A model generated the notes under the pieces. The model had not been told where the DNA came from and did not search any database. It worked only from the letters and a program-made list of their open reading frames with translations. Below, piece after piece: positions 59,849 through 64,000 of a stretch of DNA of 64,000 bases (the first letter of the stretch is position 1; each line of letters begins with the position of its first letter). Made by a program: the position numbers and the translations under genes. Source of the DNA: Micromonospora coerulea (lineage in GTDB: Bacteria > Actinomycetota > Actinomycetes > Mycobacteriales > Micromonosporaceae); assembly GCF_016598485.1 (NCBI RefSeq), contig NZ_JAEMUW010000001.1:62001-126000 (forward strand), in the 5' to 3' direction.

Positions 59849-60802
59849 GTGACTGAGATGACCTACCGCCGGCTGGGCGACTCCGGGCTCGTGGTGTCCG
59901 TGGTCGGCATCGGCTGCAACAACTTCGGCCGCAAGCTCGACCTCGACGGCACCCGGGCGGTGGTCGACGCCGCCCTCGACGCCGGCATCAACTTCTTCGA
60001 CACCGCCGACATCTACGGCGAGCCGCAGGGCAGCTCCGAGGAGCTGCTCGGCCAGGCGCTCAAGGGCCGCCGGGACGACGTGGTGGTGGCCACCAAGTTC
60101 GGCATGGACATGCACGGCCTCAACGGCCCGGACTTCGGCGCCCGCGGCGCCCGCCGCTACATCGCCCGCGCGGTCGAGGCGTCGCTGCGCCGGCTCGGCA
60201 CCGATCACATCGACCTGTACCAGATGCACGAGCCCGACCCGGGCACCCCGATCGACGAGACCCTCGCCGCCCTGGACGACCTGGTCCGCGCCGGCAAGGT
60301 GCGCTACCTCGGCAACTCCAACTTCGCCGGCTGGCAGATCGCCGACGCCGACTGGACCGCCTCGTCCCAGGGGCGGGCCCGCTTCATCTCCGCGCAGAAC
60401 CACTACTCGCTGCTGGAGCGGTCCGTCGAGGCCGAGGTGATCCCGGCGTGCGAGCGGTTCGGCCTCGGCATGCTGCCGTTCTTCCCGCTCGCCAACGGGC
60501 TGCTCACCGGCAAGTACAAGCGTAACGAGACGCCGCCCGCCGGCAGCCGGCTCTCCGGCGGCGGCCGGTACGCCGAGCGCCTGGCCGCCGCGGACTGGGA
60601 CACCATCGAGGCGATCGAGGCGTACGCCGCGAAGCGCGGGATCACCATGCTCCAGGTGGCCATCGGCGGGCTGGCCGCCCGTCCGGCGGTGACCTCGGTG
60701 ATCGCCGGCGCCACCACGCCCGAGCAGGTGCGCGCCAATGCCGAGGCGGGCATCTGGCAGCCGACCGACGAGGATCTCGACGCCCTCGACGCCCTCTTCT
60801 GA
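59849..60802 (+). CDS. Aldo/keto reductase
   Basis: 317-aa NADPH-dependent (beta/alpha)8 oxidoreductase. The catalytic tetrad is D51 and Y56 (FFDTADIYG), K83 (VATKFGM) and H127 (LYQMHEPD). GTG 59849 is chosen because TAGGGT lies 7 bases upstream and no ribosome site precedes any nearby start. It resembles the YghZ/AKR11-14 type that reduces aldehydes; the substrate cannot be told from context. A 15-bp perfect terminator follows. Confidence 0.9.
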   Translation: MTEMTYRRLGDSGLVVSVVGIGCNNFGRKLDLDGTRAVVDAALDAGINFFDTADIYGEPQGSSEELLGQALKGRRDDVVVATKFGMDMHGLNGPDFGARGARRYIARAVEASLRRLGTDHIDLYQMHEPDPGTPIDETLAALDDLVRAGKVRYLGNSNFAGWQIADADWTASSQGRARFISAQNHYSLLERSVEAEVIPACERFGLGMLPFFPLANGLLTGKYKRNETPPAGSRLSGGGRYAERLAAADWDTIEAIEAYAAKRGITMLQVAIGGLAARPAVTSVIAGATTPEQVRANAEAGIWQPTDEDLDALDALF

Positions 60803-60830
60803 CCCGTCCGTACCACCCGCTCCCGACCCG

Positions 60831-60864
60831 ATGCCCGGCCGCCCATCCGTGGGCGGCCGGGCAT
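60831..60864 (+). terminator. Strong terminator after the aldo/keto reductase
   Basis: Perfect 15-bp stem ATGCCCGGCCGCCCA / TGGGCGGCCGGGCAT with a TCCG loop, followed by TGCGCTCT. Confidence 0.9.
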
Positions 60865-61061
60865 TGCGCTCTCCCCGGGCATCGCGCCCGCCTTGGCGGG
60901 GCCACTGTGGGCGGCCGGTGAGCGTCCGGCGATCGCAGCTCGACAGCCGTCGGGGAAGGCGCGGGGTCGAGGGCATCCGGACAGCATCGCGTGACCGGGC
61001 CGTCACGCGCTGCCCCGGCCGTCGCCTTCGGACGGTCAGTGGGAAAAGCCGGTCCCCGCCC
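60865..61061. other. Intergenic region before the thi promoter
   Basis: No supported ORF or strong structure; opposite-strand frames here are shadows. Confidence 0.4.
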
Positions 61062-61090
61062 TTGGCGGATCCGCTCCGACGTCGTACGGT
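61062..61090 (+). promoter_or_regulatory. Promoter of the thi operon
   Basis: TTGGCG (61062-61067) and TACGGT (61085-61090) with a 17-bp spacer; predicted start about 7 bases before the TPP aptamer. Confidence 0.65.
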
Positions 61091-61101
61091 AGGCCGCAAG
61101 T

Positions 61102-61194
61102 GACCCACGGGAGCCCGGTACACCGGGCTGAGAGGGGGGCTGAAAGCCCCCGACCGTTGAACCTGATCCGGGTAATGCCGGCGCAGGGAGGAGT
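61102..61194 (+). promoter_or_regulatory. TPP riboswitch (THI element)
   Basis: The conserved elements occur in order: ACGGGAGCCC, the P3-type hairpin CCCGGT..ACCGGG, CTGAGAGG, the hairpin GGGGGCTGAAAGCCCCC, then ACCGTTGAACCTGATCCGGG, TAATGCCGGCGCAGGGAGG. The terminal GGGAGGAGT is both the closing region of the aptamer and the ribosome site of thiE 6 bases later, so thiamine pyrophosphate should block translation by hiding it. Confidence 0.95.
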
Positions 61195-61200
61195 GTTGCC

Positions 61201-61820
61201 GTGCCGTCCCTGGGACGACTGCATCTGATCACCGACACCCGGCCGGGGCGCCATCCGCTCGCCGTGCTGCGCGCCGCCCTGCCGGTGGCCGGCCCCGAGC
61301 TGGTCGTCCAGGTGCGGGTGGAGGATGACGCCACCGACCGGGAGGCGTACGAGCTGGCCCGCCGGGTGGTCGCGCTCTGCGCGCCGTACGGGGCCACGTG
61401 CCTGGTCAACGACCGGCTGCACGTGGCGCTGGCGGTCGGCGCCGCCGGCGGGCACGTCGGCGCGGACGACCTCCCGGTACGGGCCGCCCGGCGGGTGCTC
61501 GGCTCCACGGCGGTGCTCGGCGCCACCACCCGGGAGGCGGAGAGCGCCGCGGCGGCGGTCGTCGCCGGGGCCAGCTACCTGGGCGTCGGCCCCTGCCACG
61601 CCACCAGCACCAAGACCGGCCTGCCCGCGCCGATCGGCCCGGCCGGGGTGCGCGCGGTCGCCGAGGCGGTGGCGGTGCCGGTGATCGCGATCGGCGGGGT
61701 GACCGCCGCGTCGGTGCCGGCGTTGCGGGCCGCCGGGGCGTACGGGGTGGCGGTGGTCGGGGCGCTCTCGGGGGCGGCCGATCCGGCGCGGGCCACCGCG
61801 ACGCTGCTCGGGGCACTGAC

Positions 61821-61827
<7 letters not shown>
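61201..61827 (+). CDS. thiE: Thiamine-phosphate synthase (thiE/TenI family)
   Basis: 208-aa TIM-barrel enzyme joining the pyrimidine (HMP-PP) and thiazole phosphates. GTG 61201 follows GGGAGGAGTGTTGCC in the riboswitch. LHLITDTRPGRHPL, LVNDRLHVALAVGAAGGHVG, GPCHATSTKTGLPAPIG and VIAIGGVTAASVPALRAAGA match ThiE/TenI; synthase versus TenI isomerase cannot be settled by eye, though ND-R and STKTG favour ThiE. Its stop lies 7 bp inside thiO. Confidence 0.87.
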
Positions 61828-63882
<2,055 letters not shown>

Positions 63883-63916
63883 CGGCGCCGTCGCCGGTGC
63901 TGGGGCGTGGCCCGGC

Positions 63917-63966
63917 AGATCTTGGAAGGGGGCGGCCCCTGGAGGGTCCCGATTCTTCCAAGATCT
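63917..63966. repeat. Long intergenic palindrome after thiG
   Basis: Perfect 12-bp inverted repeat AGATCTTGGAAG (63917-63928) / CTTCCAAGATCT (63955-63966), with GGCC-rich inner sequence that can extend the fold. It may terminate thi transcription, but AGATCTTGGAAG-type ends without a U tract look more like a dispersed repeat element. Confidence 0.75.
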
Positions 63967-64000
63967 CGTCGGGCACGCGATCCGGCCTCGTGCCGTCGGG

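Overview
The window is very GC-rich chromosomal DNA of an actinomycete. Gene order (nuoL-M-N; tRNA-Thr/tRNA-Met/rpmG/hadA/hadB/tRNA-Trp/secE/nusG/rplK/rplA; rplJ-rplL-rpoB-rpoC; rpsL-rpsG-fusA-tuf; the S10, spc and alpha ribosomal clusters; truA), frequent GTG starts, TTG starts for rpoB and secY, and protein sequences point to Micromonosporaceae, probably Micromonospora or a close relative. The genus is inferred from protein style and gene order, since no search could be run.

Layout. 1-5146: end of a complex I operon (tail of the gene before nuoL, then nuoL, nuoM, nuoN). 5278-7554: htpX protease and an MFS transporter. 7555-8640: a gene-poor stretch with an apparent N-terminally deleted glycosyltransferase remnant, a 31-aa membrane peptide and weak ORFs. 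8661-9387: YajQ (minus) and tRNA-Tyr. 9388-12805: an accessory-looking segment with an acyltransferase-3 membrane protein, a MerR-controlled metal-type cassette (operator-promoter, leaderless 118-aa Cys protein, MerR regulator, MerT-like two-helix membrane protein) and a 49-aa membrane protein. 12806-15352: an 848-aa membrane GAF-GGDEF-EAL protein. 15461-22806: tRNA and translation/transcription genes with a HadA/HadB dehydratase pair and an ABC exporter pair inserted between rplA and rplJ. 23381-30780: rpoB and rpoC. 30927-32109: two small membrane proteins. 32647-55091: ribosomal protein superclusters with secY, adk, map, a DUF1707 protein, infA, rpmJ and rpoA. 55166-59803: truA, a Micromonosporaceae-type membrane protein, an RsmC-like methyltransferase and an ABC-F ATPase. 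59849-63882: aldo/keto reductase, then a TPP riboswitch and thiE-thiO-thiS-thiG.

How it works together. Most of the window makes ribosomes, RNA polymerase and the Sec channel, in operons with good Shine-Dalgarno sites, 4-bp stop/start overlaps, long 5' leaders and strong hairpin terminators. The rplJ leader carries an apparent attenuator and the thi operon a complete TPP aptamer. Single genes set between these operons repeatedly show a -10-like hexamer 6-7 bases before the start codon, which predicts leaderless mRNAs. The least ordinary part is the MerR cassette at 11.1-12.3 kb, whose promoter has a 20-bp spacer with a central 12-bp palindrome and which lacks a mercuric reductase.
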